The notes beneath the pieces were generated by a model. The model saw only the letters and a program-made list of their open reading frames with translations, was not told the origin of the DNA and ran no database searches. This document shows positions 44,520-53,771 of a stretch of 64,000 nucleotides of DNA, in pieces. Numbering within the stretch: position 1 is the stretch's first letter; each line of letters starts with the position of its first letter. Position numbers and translations under genes: made by a program. The stretch is from DTWD01 sp963662965 (lineage in GTDB: Bacteria > Acidobacteriota > Vicinamibacteria > Vicinamibacterales > UBA8438): positions 3,348,001 to 3,412,000 of the forward strand of contig OY759970.1 of NCBI GenBank assembly GCA_963662965.1. The letters are read 5' to 3'.

Positions 44520-45577
44520 CCGCCGAGGCCCGCCCACGCGACGCCGGCATCCGGTTCCTCCTCGCCGGGGCGTGTCTCGTTGTGATCATTGCTGGGCTGC
44601 GTGCGGCGGCGCCGATCATCCTGCCGTTCCTGATCGCCGTGTTTCTCGCGGTCGTCAATGTTCCGTTGATGAATTGGCTAGTGCGCATTCGCGTGCCGAA
44701 GCCGGCGGCGGTGCTCTTGACGATTCTGATGGCCGTGTCGATCGTAGCCGTCCTGGTGGCGGTCATGGCGACCTCGTTGAATCAGCTGACGGTCGTCGCA
44801 CCCACCTACCAGGAGCAGTTTCAGCAGTTGGCCGTCTCGGCCATCGCGACCGCGGAGCAATACGGACTACCCGCCGACCAGTGGACCGCGGCGGTGGCGC
44901 CGTCCGGCCTGTTCGACTTGATGGGCGGGGTGATCGGCAACACGTTACGGGCGGTCGGTTCATTCCTGTCGAACAGCTTTCTCGTGTTGCTGACCGTCGT
45001 GTTTATTCTGTTCGAAGCCGCCGGCTTTGGCACGAAGCTCAAGATTGCGTTCGGCGAAGGGAGCGATCCGTTCGGTCCGATGACCCGGATGGCGTCGCAG
45101 GTCCAGAACTACCTCGTGGCGAAGACGGCGATCAGCGCCGCGACCGGCCTGGTCGTCGGCATCTGGGTCGGGGTGATGGGGCTCGACTTCCCGCTGCTGT
45201 GGGGCGTCCTCGCCTTCATGTTCAACTTCATCCCGAACCTGGGGTCGATCTTGGCCGCCGTGCCCGCCGTCCTCCTTGCCGTCATCCAGCCCGACCTCGG
45301 TCCGGTCACCGCGGCCGTGATCGCCGCCGGATACCTCGCGGTGAATCTCGTCTTCGGGAGTTTCCTCGAGCCGACGTTGATGGGTCGGCGCCTGGGGCTG
45401 TCGACGCTCGTGGTCTTCATCTCGTTGGTGTTTTGGGGATGGGTCTGGGGGCCAGTCGGTATGCTGTTCTCCGTGCCGTTGACGATGGTCGTCAAGATCG
45501 CCCTCGAGAACACCAACGAGTTCCGCTGGGTGGCGGTGATGCTCGACGCCAATCCGTCGGCGTCGAGCAAGGCGTAA
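44516..45577 (+). CDS. AI-2E (UPF0118) family transporter
   Basis: The 353-residue membrane protein has seven or eight helices and the family pattern AAPIILPFLIAVFLAVVNVP near the start and NFIPNLGSILAAVPAVLLAV, then SFLEPTLMGRRLGLSTLVVF near the end. Members export small molecules or exchange ions; the AI-2 role applies only to some. It overlaps egtD by four bases (ATGA), so it is translated with the ergothioneine genes and may move a related compound; that link is an inference. Confidence 0.88.
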   Translation: MTAEARPRDAGIRFLLAGACLVVIIAGLRAAAPIILPFLIAVFLAVVNVPLMNWLVRIRVPKPAAVLLTILMAVSIVAVLVAVMATSLNQLTVVAPTYQEQFQQLAVSAIATAEQYGLPADQWTAAVAPSGLFDLMGGVIGNTLRAVGSFLSNSFLVLLTVVFILFEAAGFGTKLKIAFGEGSDPFGPMTRMASQVQNYLVAKTAISAATGLVVGIWVGVMGLDFPLLWGVLAFMFNFIPNLGSILAAVPAVLLAVIQPDLGPVTAAVIAAGYLAVNLVFGSFLEPTLMGRRLGLSTLVVFISLVFWGWVWGPVGMLFSVPLTMVVKIALENTNEFRWVAVMLDANPSASSKA

Positions 45578-45635
45578 CCCCGCTTCCAGCGCCTCGGCGA
45601 TCTGGTGCCCGGAGGGTCTCCGGCGTCACCCTCAA

Positions 45636-45818
45636 TCAGTAAAGCGTTTTGAGCCCCTTGAACATGGGGAAGTGCTTCAAGTTCGTCGTCTTCAGCTCGG
45701 CCTTGAGCTCCAGAGCCAGCCCGGTCACGACCGCCCGCGGAATGAGCTCGGTCGCCGCGGTAGGCCGCCCCCGCAGATGATCAACGAGCACCGACGTGTC
45801 GAGCACCAGTCGCATCAC
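45636..45818 (-). pseudogene. VapC-type PIN toxin remnant, internal deletion
   Basis: The 60-codon frame joins the start of a PIN toxin (MRLVLDTSVLVDHLRG, with the first catalytic Asp) to its end (LALELKAELKTTNLKHFPMF followed by KGLKTLY). About 70 residues from the middle, including further metal-binding acids, are missing without loss of frame. It should have no RNase activity. It lies downstream of a broken antitoxin gene. Confidence 0.7.
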
Positions 45819-45871
45819 TCCCTTCCTGAGACTCGCGAGAGGCGTTTCGATCCCCGGATGCGCTCGACGTA

Positions 45872-46077
45872 CTACGCGCCACTCTCCGGAAAGCCCACCC
45901 AGGAGCCAGCCGTCCGTCGAGCGATGCGCACCTGACCGGATCTGCTCATCTCACGGCGACGGTGGTAGGCGCTGTCGATGGCCGCGCGGATGAGCTCGGA
46001 GATCGTCCGGCCGCCTTGCTGCGGCTTTTCAGGAGACGTCCCTGTTCTTCGGTGAGGTAGATCTGCGTGCGCCGCAT
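45872..46077 (-). pseudogene. Frameshifted antitoxin (VapB/ribbon-helix-helix type)
   Basis: The N-terminal half, MRRTQIYLTEEQGRLLKSRS, starts at 46077 in one frame, and GRTISELIRAAIDSAYHRR follows in another, ending at 45872. A one-base change near 46010 would restore a normal ribbon-helix-helix antitoxin of about 70 residues. Its partner toxin is also damaged. Confidence 0.7.
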
Positions 46078-46262
46078 GATGTATGAAGGATACATCGGTC
46101 GGCAACGCACGAAGCGCCGCGGGCCGTCTGCCAAGCGTAGGTGCAAGCTCGTCCGCTGGCGGCTTCGGGGCGGTTTTCAGCCATGCGGACGTCGCCTCGC
46201 CTCACGGCGTCCGGAGCGATGCCACGCCCGCGGCTGCGCCTCCAGGATCGCTGCTGTCTACG

Positions 46263-46820
46263 CTACGACGCGTCTTTGGCGTGACTGGCGCGGAGCGATT
46301 TCAGCGCCTCGAGGTGCTCCACGTAGGCGGAGCGGGCCTCGAGGAACTGCGCGTGGGTGAGGCCGAGCTCGCTCGAGATCTGGCGGGCCTGTCCCTCTTC
46401 GACCACCGTAATCGAGTCGTCGGCGGCGGAGACGGCGAATACGCACTCGAGCAGCTCGAGCCGCTGCTCGGTGGTCGAAAGCTCGCGGAACCGGCGCGTC
46501 ACCACATAGTTCTCGGTGCCGCCGAACAGGCGCACCTGATTCTTGGCGATCTCGACGACGAGGACGGCCTGCGCTTCCGGGAGATGTCCGAGCAGCTGTA
46601 GGATGTCCTGCATCTTTTGCGTTTCGTCGTTGCTGAAATGGGAGTCGGCATGGGCGACACGGCCGAGCACATACGCCAACGATGCGAGATAGAGCGCGCG
46701 GTCGTCGGGGAGCGCGTCAAGCTCGCCAGCGATGCGCCGGATGGCCTCCCCTTCGCTGGGGGCACGGTCGGGCGCGCCGTCGTCCGATCCGACGAGTCCC
46801 AGAAGCTTCAGAATGCTCAC
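46263..46820 (-). CDS. TerB-like protein
   Basis: The 185-residue, mainly helical protein resembles the tellurite-resistance TerB family: LASLAYVLGRVAHADSHFSN followed by DETQKMQDIL, and later ELLECVFAVSAADDSITVVE, each half having the acidic (A/D)-D-x-x-(F/I) pattern of a metal-binding four-helix unit. Function outside Ter operons is unclear. Its start overlaps the end of the osmolyte permease gene by four bases. The 180-odd bases between it and the antitoxin relic hold no gene. Confidence 0.75.
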   Translation of the reverse strand: MSILKLLGLVGSDDGAPDRAPSEGEAIRRIAGELDALPDDRALYLASLAYVLGRVAHADSHFSNDETQKMQDILQLLGHLPEAQAVLVVEIAKNQVRLFGGTENYVVTRRFRELSTTEQRLELLECVFAVSAADDSITVVEEGQARQISSELGLTHAQFLEARSAYVEHLEALKSLRASHAKDAS

Positions 46821-48355
46821 GGCGCCTCCCGCGTCGCTGCTGACAAGTCCTCGATGAACGCTGTCGCGACGGCTCGCGGCCCGTCGCCATGCTCATCGAC
46901 CTGGAGGTTGAGTTCGCGCATCCGGGCGGCGTCGATTGTGCCGTCGAGCCGCGACAGCGCCTCCACGACGGCCGGCGCTTCCCGCGACAGCCTGGCGCCC
47001 ACCAACACGATCGCATCATACGGGGGAATGGCGCTTCTGTCGTCGTCCAGCACCACGAGGTCGTAGGCCGTGATCCGTCCATCGGATGAGAAGGCGCTGA
47101 TGACATCGACGGCGCCGGTCGCGGCCGCCTGATACATCAGCGACGGGTCCATGGTGCGCTCCTCGCGGAACGGAAGCTCGTACCGGGCCTGAATCGCCGT
47201 CCACTCGGGTCTGGCAAAGAACTCGTAGTCGCCGCCGATGACCAGGGTCTCGGCGTGGGGTTCGAGGTCGCTCACGGTGCGCAGATCAAGGCGACGTGCG
47301 TCCTCTGACCGCACCGCCAGCGCGTAGGCGTTTTCGAACCCGAGCGCGGCAGCCACGCCGATACCGTGTTCCTCCTGGAGAAACCGGCGGACGCCGTCGA
47401 GCACCTCGCCGCGAGTGCCCTGGAGGTCGCCGCGTCCCATCTCGTTGGCCCAAAGCGTTCCGGAGTAGTCGACGTAGATGTCGATCTCGTCCGCGTCGAG
47501 GGCATCGAATGCGACAATGGAGCCGAGCGACTGCACCAGCTCTGTCCGGCGGCCGGTTTCCTGTTCGATCCAACGGGCGATCGCGGCGCTCAAGATGTAC
47601 TGCTCGGTGAACGTCTTTGACCCGACGACGATCGGGCGTTCGCCACCTCTGACCAGCGGCGCGGCAAAGGTGAGGCCGGCGTAGCCGTAGAGCGCCCCGA
47701 CGATCGACAACGTGGCGATGAGCTGACCGCGCCGTCGCTCGGTGATGCCAATCTCGACGGCGCGCACGAGCCCGTCGAGGACGAGCGCGAGGCCGGCCGC
47801 GGCGACACAGCCGACGAGCACCGCCGCGTAGTTGCGCGTCTGCAGCCCACTAAAGATGTAGTTCCCCAGGCTCGTCGCGCCGACCGGCGTCGACAGGGTC
47901 GCGATGCCGACGATCCAGACCGTCGCGGTCCGGATGCCGGCGACGATCACCGGCATCGCCAACGGGAGCTCCACCATCATCAATTGCTGCCGGGTGGTCA
48001 TGCCGACGCTGCGCGCGGCTTCCTTCAGCGACGGATCAACGCCGGAGATGCCGGTCACCGTGTTGCGCAGCACGGGAAGCACGCCGTACAGCGTGAGCCC
48101 GACGATCGCGGGGAGGAATCCGATACTCTGCAGCTCGAGCGCTGCGAGGAGCGGCACCATCATCGCGAGCAGGGCCAGGCTCGGCACGGTCTGGATGACG
48201 CCGGCCACCGCGAGCGCCGGCCGCTCGAGCCATGCCACCCGGGTGGCGGCGATACCGAGCGGCACGCTGCTGATGGTGCTCAGCAGCAGCGCCAGTAGCG
48301 TCAACTGGAGATGGGCGGTCAAGTAGCCCGGCAGGAGGGAGAGCTGCTCGGTCAT
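46817..48355 (-). CDS. Osmolyte ABC transporter: permease fused to substrate-binding domain
   Basis: Residues 1-240 form a BPD-type inner-membrane permease of about six helices with the EAA-loop region DPSLKEAARSVGMTTRQQLM. Residues 245-512 are an OpuAC-like glycine betaine/choline/carnitine binding domain beginning PIVVGSKTFTEQYILSAAIA, with IDIYVDYSGTLW and ISAFSSDGRI. This fusion, as in some OpuC/ProWX-type importers, takes up compatible solutes under osmotic stress. The ATPase gene lies directly upstream. Confidence 0.9.
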   Translation of the reverse strand: MTEQLSLLPGYLTAHLQLTLLALLLSTISSVPLGIAATRVAWLERPALAVAGVIQTVPSLALLAMMVPLLAALELQSIGFLPAIVGLTLYGVLPVLRNTVTGISGVDPSLKEAARSVGMTTRQQLMMVELPLAMPVIVAGIRTATVWIVGIATLSTPVGATSLGNYIFSGLQTRNYAAVLVGCVAAAGLALVLDGLVRAVEIGITERRRGQLIATLSIVGALYGYAGLTFAAPLVRGGERPIVVGSKTFTEQYILSAAIARWIEQETGRRTELVQSLGSIVAFDALDADEIDIYVDYSGTLWANEMGRGDLQGTRGEVLDGVRRFLQEEHGIGVAAALGFENAYALAVRSEDARRLDLRTVSDLEPHAETLVIGGDYEFFARPEWTAIQARYELPFREERTMDPSLMYQAAATGAVDVISAFSSDGRITAYDLVVLDDDRSAIPPYDAIVLVGARLSREAPAVVEALSRLDGTIDAARMRELNLQVDEHGDGPRAVATAFIEDLSAATREAP

Positions 48356-49129
48356 TTAACCTGCCCCCGCCGGCGAGTCGACGGTCAAGGCGTCGACCAC
48401 GGCCGCGTGTCGACGTGGCGTGCTCATCAGCCGCTGCACATACTCGTCCGCCGGTCGGGTGAGGAGCTCACGCGGCGTCGCGAGTTGGAGCAGGCGCCCG
48501 GCGTGCATGACGCCGATCCGGTCGCCGAGGGTCAGCGCTTCCGTCATGTCGTGGGTCACGAACACCGTGGTCAGCGAGAGTGCCTTTCGGATACGAAGAA
48601 ACGATTCCTGCAGGCGTTCGCGCGTCAGCGGGTCGAGCGCGCCGAACGGTTCATCCAAAAGCATCACCCGTGGTCCGGCCGCCAAGGCGCGAGCCACGCC
48701 GACCCGCTGCTGTTGGCCACCGGACAGTTCGCTCGGGCGGCGCCGGCGCATCTCGGCGTCGAGCTCGACCAGCGCACACAGCTCGTCCACCCGCGCCGAT
48801 ATCCGCTCGTCGGACCACCCGAGCAGCGTCGGGGTGACGGCGATGTTCTCGCCGACGGTCATGTGTGGAAACAGACCCACTTGTTGAAACACATACCCGA
48901 TGCGGCGGCGCAGTTCGTGGGGCGGCAGCTCCGCGGTATTGGTTCCGTCGAGACGAACGGTACCGGAGGTCGGTTCGATCAGCCGGTTGATCATCTTGAG
49001 CGTCGTCGTCTTGCCGGAGCCTGAGCCGCCCAGCAGGACCACGATCTCGCCCGCACCAACCGAGAGCGTCACGTCGTCGACGACCGAGACGTCGCCGTAG
49101 CGTTTGGTAAGGCGGTCGGCCTGAATCAC
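48356..49129 (-). CDS. Osmolyte ABC transporter ATP-binding protein
   Basis: The 257-residue ATPase has Walker A GGSGSGKTT, Q-loop YVFQQVGLFPHMTVGENI, signature LSGGQQQRVGVARALA, Walker B VMLLDEPFGALD and H-loop VFVTHDMTEAL. It powers the permease-binding fusion encoded immediately downstream. There is no C-terminal CBS pair, unlike full-length OpuCA/ProV, so the ionic-strength sensor found there is absent. Confidence 0.92.
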   Translation of the reverse strand: MIQADRLTKRYGDVSVVDDVTLSVGAGEIVVLLGGSGSGKTTTLKMINRLIEPTSGTVRLDGTNTAELPPHELRRRIGYVFQQVGLFPHMTVGENIAVTPTLLGWSDERISARVDELCALVELDAEMRRRRPSELSGGQQQRVGVARALAAGPRVMLLDEPFGALDPLTRERLQESFLRIRKALSLTTVFVTHDMTEALTLGDRIGVMHAGRLLQLATPRELLTRPADEYVQRLMSTPRRHAAVVDALTVDSPAGAG

Positions 49130-49149
49130 CGCGGGCTCCTACGACGTCG

Positions 49150-49752
49150 TCACGCTTGGTCGTCGCTGTCGCGCGGCGCGAACGGCAGCCACGTTTTCAC
49201 GACTGAGTCGTAGGTCGACTCCCGACCGATCTGGCGTTCGAACTGGTCGAGGCCGGGGTCCGCGCCGTCGGATGGGTCCGTCGGGAGGTCGATGACGAGT
49301 GAGTCGAGGAGGGCGGCTGCGGTGCGGGTCGGGGCCGATGCCGGGCGGTCGAGCGCCGCGAGCGACGCGCTCGGCGCCTTGGACGTGGACGCGTTCGGCG
49401 GGACGACGTCGTCGAGAAACGTGGCCAGTGGCTCGGTCGAGGGCACGGCTAGCGGCGCCGGCGCGCTCAGCCGCGCGTCGACACTGTCGAGCTCTGCCGG
49501 GACGGCGGTGTCGCGACGCTCGGTGGGGGCCTCCGGGAACTGGAGTGCCGTCGAGTCGAAGTCCTGGTCTGTGGAGACTATCGGCGTCGGGGTCTCGACC
49601 CGGTCAGCCGGCGGAGCCGAATAGGTCAGTGATGCCACCACCGAACCGCGCCAGACATGGTTACACCGCACGCAACGGAACCACGCCCGCAACATCGAGG
49701 CGACTCTCTCGTGAGACGCCTCGATGTTGCAGCGTGGACAGGTTGGTTTCAT
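49150..49752 (-). CDS. Zinc-ribbon protein of unknown function
   Basis: The N-terminus (MKPTCPRCNIEASHERVASM, then FRCVRCNHVWRG) is a four-Cys zinc ribbon of the MJ0042/zf-ribbon type. The remaining 160 residues are rich in Ala, Pro, Ser and Asp and probably disordered. ATG at 49752 is preferred because it starts the ribbon; an open frame runs on upstream to 49833 without conserved sequence. No partner is evident. Confidence 0.75.
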   Translation of the reverse strand: MKPTCPRCNIEASHERVASMLRAWFRCVRCNHVWRGSVVASLTYSAPPADRVETPTPIVSTDQDFDSTALQFPEAPTERRDTAVPAELDSVDARLSAPAPLAVPSTEPLATFLDDVVPPNASTSKAPSASLAALDRPASAPTRTAAALLDSLVIDLPTDPSDGADPGLDQFERQIGRESTYDSVVKTWLPFAPRDSDDQA

Positions 49753-49806
49753 TATTAGTGGGGACTGACTGCCCGTCACACGATTCCCGCCGACGATGCG
49801 CCAGGG

Positions 49807-49880
49807 CCGCGCACGGCGCGCCCCCGCCGGCACGGTGCGGGGCGCGACGGGGTTCGGGGCAGTAGGCCCCGGCTAGTAAA
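49807..49880 (+). repeat. Intergenic GC-rich repeat, copy 4
   Basis: This copy contains GCGCACGGCGCGCCCCCGCC, GCGACGGGGTTCGGGGCAG and GGCCCCGGCTAGTAAATG. It lies just beyond the stop codon of the DUF1552 gene (minus strand) and before the zinc-ribbon gene, so it could form a hairpin in the 3' end of the DUF1552 transcript. Confidence 0.6.
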
Positions 49881-49884
49881 TGCC

Positions 49885-51252
49885 CTACACGCCAGCCAAA
49901 TGTTTCAAGACCCCGGTGCTGTCGCCTAGAGTCTCGGTCGGCACGCCAAGCTTGGCGAGCATCGCGAGCTGCAGATTGGTCAGCGGCGTGTCCTCAGCGA
50001 CCCGCATGTGACGGCCGCCTCTCGTCTTATCCATGCCCACGCCCGTCCCCCCCGCGACCAGGATCGGCAAATTCACGTGCAGGTGCTGGTTGCCGTCGCT
50101 GATTCCGCACCCATACTGCACCAGCACATGGTCGAGGAGCGTGCCGTCGCCATCGGGCGTCGCCTCGAGCTTGTCCATGAAGTAGGCAAGCTGCTCGATG
50201 TGGTGATGATTGACCTTTCCCAGTTTTTCCATCTGCTCCGGACTATTTTGGTGGTGGGACAGCGCGTGATGTGAGTCCGGGATTCCGAGGTCTGGATAGG
50301 TACGCGGGCTCACTTCCCGCGACAGCATGAAGGTAATCACGCGGGTCAGGTCGGCTTGGAATGCCACCACCTGCAAGTCGAACATCAGCTTGGCATGTTC
50401 GGCAAACGTGTCGGGGATCCCACCCGTCGGTCGGGCAAGCTCGGGCAGTTCCTTGTCGCTCTGCGTCTCGGCTACCTGTATCCGTCGCTCGATGTCGCGG
50501 ATGGCGTCGAGGTACTGCGTCACTTTGGCGCGGTCACCCGGCCCCAAGGTCTTCCCAAAATCAGCCACCTCGTGCACCAAAGAATCGAGGATGCTGCGGT
50601 CTTCCCGGATCCGCGCGAGGCGCGCCTCCGGCGTCGTGTCATCGGTGTCGCCGAAGAGCCGTTCGAACACGGCGCGGGGCTGGTTTTCCATCGGGAGCGG
50701 CGTCGTCGGATTGCGCCACGACAACGTGTTAGCGTAGGCGCAGCTCCACCCGGCTTCACACGCCCCGATCAGCTCGTTCGGATCGATCGCGAGCTCAAGC
50801 GAGGTCAGGACCGTATCGGCGCCGAGCGCGCGGGCCGCAATCTGGTCCATCGAGGTCCCGCCCTGGATGTCCGGGCCGTCGGTTTTCTTCGGGTGCACAC
50901 CGGTCAGAAACGTGGCGGCGGCGCGGACGTGGTCGCCGGTGCCCTCTCCCGGGAGGGGGAAGGCCGGGGCATCGGCCAGCCCACTGACCACCAGGAGCTT
51001 GTCTTTGAACTTGTCGAGCGGCGCAAGCGTGACCGGCAGCTCGTCAAGCGCGCCTTCAGCCGCCGGGGTCCACTTGTCCATGATGATGCCGTTCGGCACG
51101 TAGCCGGTGAAGAGCCGCCGGACCGGTTTCGCCGCGGAGTTCCGCACCGCAGCGAACGCCGGAACCATGCTGTCGAGCAGCGGCAGCGCGAGCGAGGCTC
51201 CGACCCCCCGGAGAAAGGTCCGACGCGGCAGCGATTTCTTGGTGATCATCAT
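49885..51252 (-). CDS. DUF1552 Tat-exported protein
   Basis: The N-terminus has a twin-arginine signal (SLPRRTFLRGVGASLALPLL). The mature part of about 420 residues follows the DUF1552 pattern: RRLFTGYVPNGIIMDKWTP, GDHVRAAATFLTGVHPKKT, IDPNELIGACEAGWSCAYAN, VITFMLSREVSPRTYPDLGI and YGCGISDGNQHLHVNLPILV. The sulfatase-like layout suggests a metal-dependent hydrolase, but the activity is not established. ATG at 51252 overlaps the stop of the DUF1592 gene, and the two families are almost always found as a pair. Confidence 0.88.
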   Translation of the reverse strand: MMITKKSLPRRTFLRGVGASLALPLLDSMVPAFAAVRNSAAKPVRRLFTGYVPNGIIMDKWTPAAEGALDELPVTLAPLDKFKDKLLVVSGLADAPAFPLPGEGTGDHVRAAATFLTGVHPKKTDGPDIQGGTSMDQIAARALGADTVLTSLELAIDPNELIGACEAGWSCAYANTLSWRNPTTPLPMENQPRAVFERLFGDTDDTTPEARLARIREDRSILDSLVHEVADFGKTLGPGDRAKVTQYLDAIRDIERRIQVAETQSDKELPELARPTGGIPDTFAEHAKLMFDLQVVAFQADLTRVITFMLSREVSPRTYPDLGIPDSHHALSHHQNSPEQMEKLGKVNHHHIEQLAYFMDKLEATPDGDGTLLDHVLVQYGCGISDGNQHLHVNLPILVAGGTGVGMDKTRGGRHMRVAEDTPLTNLQLAMLAKLGVPTETLGDSTGVLKHLAGV

Positions 51253-53684
51253 GGCGCTGGTGATCTCCTCATCTGAAAAGGCGTGCTCTGCACAATCCCT
51301 GCGATAAGTGCTGACCAACGATACTCCTCACGCGCAGCGTCGTCCACGATCTGCCGCACCGCCGGGCCGTCGAACGACTCGACGCCACGGCCGAGCGCGT
51401 AGGTCAGCATCTTTTCGGCCACGGTCGTCACGAAGTTGTCGCCCCGGTCGACGAAGGCCTGGCGCAGCTCGGCCGGGCCATTGACGGCGGTGCCGTCCGT
51501 CAGCACGCCGCTGGCGTCGACCGGGGCGCCGCCGTCGCCTTCCGTCCGCCATCGGCCGATCCCGTCGAAATTCTCAAGCGCGAACCCGAGCGGATCCATC
51601 AGCTTGTGACAGCTCGCGCAGACTGGGTTGGCGCGGTGCTGTTCGAGGCGGTCTCGCACCGAGCGGGGGACGACGCCGGGTTCGTCGTTCTCCTCGAGCG
51701 CCGGGACGTCGGCTGGCGGCGGCGGCGGCGGGGTACCGAGGACGTTCTCGAGCAGCCACTTGCCTCGCACCACCGGCGAGGTGCGATGCGGGTACGAGGT
51801 GACGGTCAGGAGGCTCGCCTTGCCGAGGAGACCGCGTCTCACGTCCTGAGGGCCGGCCAGCGGCACCCGACGAAAATGGTTGCCGTAGATGCCCGGCATC
51901 CCGTAGTGACGGGCGAGCCGTTCATTCACGAACGTGTAGTCAGCGGTCATCAACTCAAGCACGCTCCGGTCGTCCCGGATCTGGCTATCGAGGAACATCG
52001 TCATCTCGCGCGCCATCGCGTCGCGCAGGTTCTTGTCGAAATCGGGAAAGAGCTGCGGGTCGGGTGCGACGAGATTAATATTACGGAGATAGAGCCATTG
52101 GCCGCCGAAGTTGTCCACCAGCGTGCGTGAGCGCGGGTCGGCGAGCATCCGTCGGACCTCGGTGGCGAGGACCGCCGGGTCGCGAAGCTGGCCGCGCTCG
52201 GCGACGTCCAACAGCTCATCGTCGGGAATGCTGCTCCATAAGAAAAATGACAGCCGCGAGGCGAGCTCGACGTCGCTCACGCGATACGCCGTGCCGGCAA
52301 CCGCATCGGGTGGATCGGATTCCCGTCGGAAGAGGAAGTCCGGGCTGACGAGGATCCGTCGCAGCGCCATTTGGATACCCGAGTCGAAGTCACCGCCGGC
52401 CCGGCCCGACTCGAAGAATCCGAGCAGCATGGCGCGGTCGCGCTCGGTGATCGGACGCCGGAACGCACGTCGGGCCAGCGCTGAGATGATCGTCGACGCA
52501 CAAACCGTCTTGTCTTCTCCAGCGGCTGGGCGGCAGTTGAAGATCCGGCGACGGCTCGGGGTGTCTCCCCGGCCGCTGACGTTGTATGGTCCGCGGAGCT
52601 CGACGCTACCGATACCGGGGGGAACGGTCTGATCGCCGGCGTACTCGTAGCTGGTGACCCGGTAGCCTGGGCGCCGCATCCCCTCGAGCACCGCACCCTG
52701 ATCGATGAAGCTCACCGCGAGGGTGGCCGGCCCGGCCTTCGCCATAAACCGCACTTCTTGGCCGTCGTCCGGATCATTGCGCAGGTCGCGACGCGTAGGC
52801 TTGCCGTCGTCATCGAACACCGGGCCGCCGACCGTCAACGATTCCACGAGTGTCCCGTCGAGGCGCACTTCCAGCGCATGCGGCTCGAGCATGCCTCGCA
52901 TGCGGCCGTCGTAGGTTCGCAGGAGGAAGACTTTGACGACGTAGTCACCATCGACCGGGAACGTGTGGCGCACGGCCAGCCCGCCGCGCGAGGCGAACGG
53001 CAGGTCGTCACTGACGCGCGCGTCCTGCCGGAGATGTTTGTCGACCTCGAAGACCTCGGTGGTCGGTTGTCGCAACGGGTCACCGACGGCCAGTCGGCTA
53101 ATCTTTCGGGCCGCGCCGAGGTAGCGTTCAGTGAGCATCGGCGACACCGAGAGCACGTCGGCGATGTTGTCGAACCCGAAACCCGAGTCGTCGGGTGGGA
53201 GCAGCGTCTGCTCGTCGATGTCGAGCGCGAGGAGATCGCGGATCGCGTTCGCGTACTCGGCGCGGTTGAGCCGATGCACGGCGTGCCGGCGCCCGGGATT
53301 CGGATTCTCGGCGGCGGCCCGGTCGATGCCATCTTCGAGCCACGCCGTCAGCGCGTCATACGTCGCCTCGTCGGGCCGGGGCCGATCTTGGGGTGGCATC
53401 GACCGTGTGCGCAGCTTTCGGATCACCCTTTCCCACGTCTCGGTTTCGCGCGTGTCACGGCCGACCGCGGCGAGATCGAGGCTCTGGAGGCTGAGCCCAG
53501 CCGTGAGCGTCCGATCGTTGTGACAGCCGACGCAGTAGCGATTGACGACTTGCCGATTCTGCGCCGCCGCGGTGTCAGCCGTCGGCACCTGAGCCGACCC
53601 GGACATCGGAATCAGCACGACCGCGACGGCAAACGCGGCGACCGGGTGAGGGGGGACGAAACGCGTCAGAATGGACGACCTCAT
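51249..53684 (-). CDS. DUF1592-type cytochrome c domain protein (Planctomycete-type)
   Basis: A signal peptide (to about GSAQVPTA) is followed by a cytochrome c-like domain with CVGCH, then the DUF1587-DUF1595-DUF1592-DUF1588-DUF1585 series: HAVHRLNRAEYANAIRDLLA, DVELASRLSFFLWSSIPDDE, NFGGQWLYLRNI, GLLGKASLLTVTSYPHRTSP, and near the end CASCHKLMDPLGFALENFD with a second haem-like motif. Such proteins are exported and thought to act in polymer or redox metabolism with DUF1552 partners. ATG 53684 is chosen because it gives a normal signal peptide; longer frames would run into the divergent ankyrin gene. Confidence 0.87.
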   Translation of the reverse strand: MRSSILTRFVPPHPVAAFAVAVVLIPMSGSAQVPTADTAAAQNRQVVNRYCVGCHNDRTLTAGLSLQSLDLAAVGRDTRETETWERVIRKLRTRSMPPQDRPRPDEATYDALTAWLEDGIDRAAAENPNPGRRHAVHRLNRAEYANAIRDLLALDIDEQTLLPPDDSGFGFDNIADVLSVSPMLTERYLGAARKISRLAVGDPLRQPTTEVFEVDKHLRQDARVSDDLPFASRGGLAVRHTFPVDGDYVVKVFLLRTYDGRMRGMLEPHALEVRLDGTLVESLTVGGPVFDDDGKPTRRDLRNDPDDGQEVRFMAKAGPATLAVSFIDQGAVLEGMRRPGYRVTSYEYAGDQTVPPGIGSVELRGPYNVSGRGDTPSRRRIFNCRPAAGEDKTVCASTIISALARRAFRRPITERDRAMLLGFFESGRAGGDFDSGIQMALRRILVSPDFLFRRESDPPDAVAGTAYRVSDVELASRLSFFLWSSIPDDELLDVAERGQLRDPAVLATEVRRMLADPRSRTLVDNFGGQWLYLRNINLVAPDPQLFPDFDKNLRDAMAREMTMFLDSQIRDDRSVLELMTADYTFVNERLARHYGMPGIYGNHFRRVPLAGPQDVRRGLLGKASLLTVTSYPHRTSPVVRGKWLLENVLGTPPPPPPADVPALEENDEPGVVPRSVRDRLEQHRANPVCASCHKLMDPLGFALENFDGIGRWRTEGDGGAPVDASGVLTDGTAVNGPAELRQAFVDRGDNFVTTVAEKMLTYALGRGVESFDGPAVRQIVDDAAREEYRWSALIAGIVQSTPFQMRRSPAP

Positions 53685-53771
53685 GCGGCAAAAGCGGGCA
53701 CGAATCGCTTGTAAATTGTTCCGTACCCGGTGCATTATCATGATGCCGCTCACGGAGTGTCAAGGAGTACC

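Noticed and set aside
45636..45818. Functional small PIN toxin
   Set aside because: The middle of the domain with essential acidic residues is missing.
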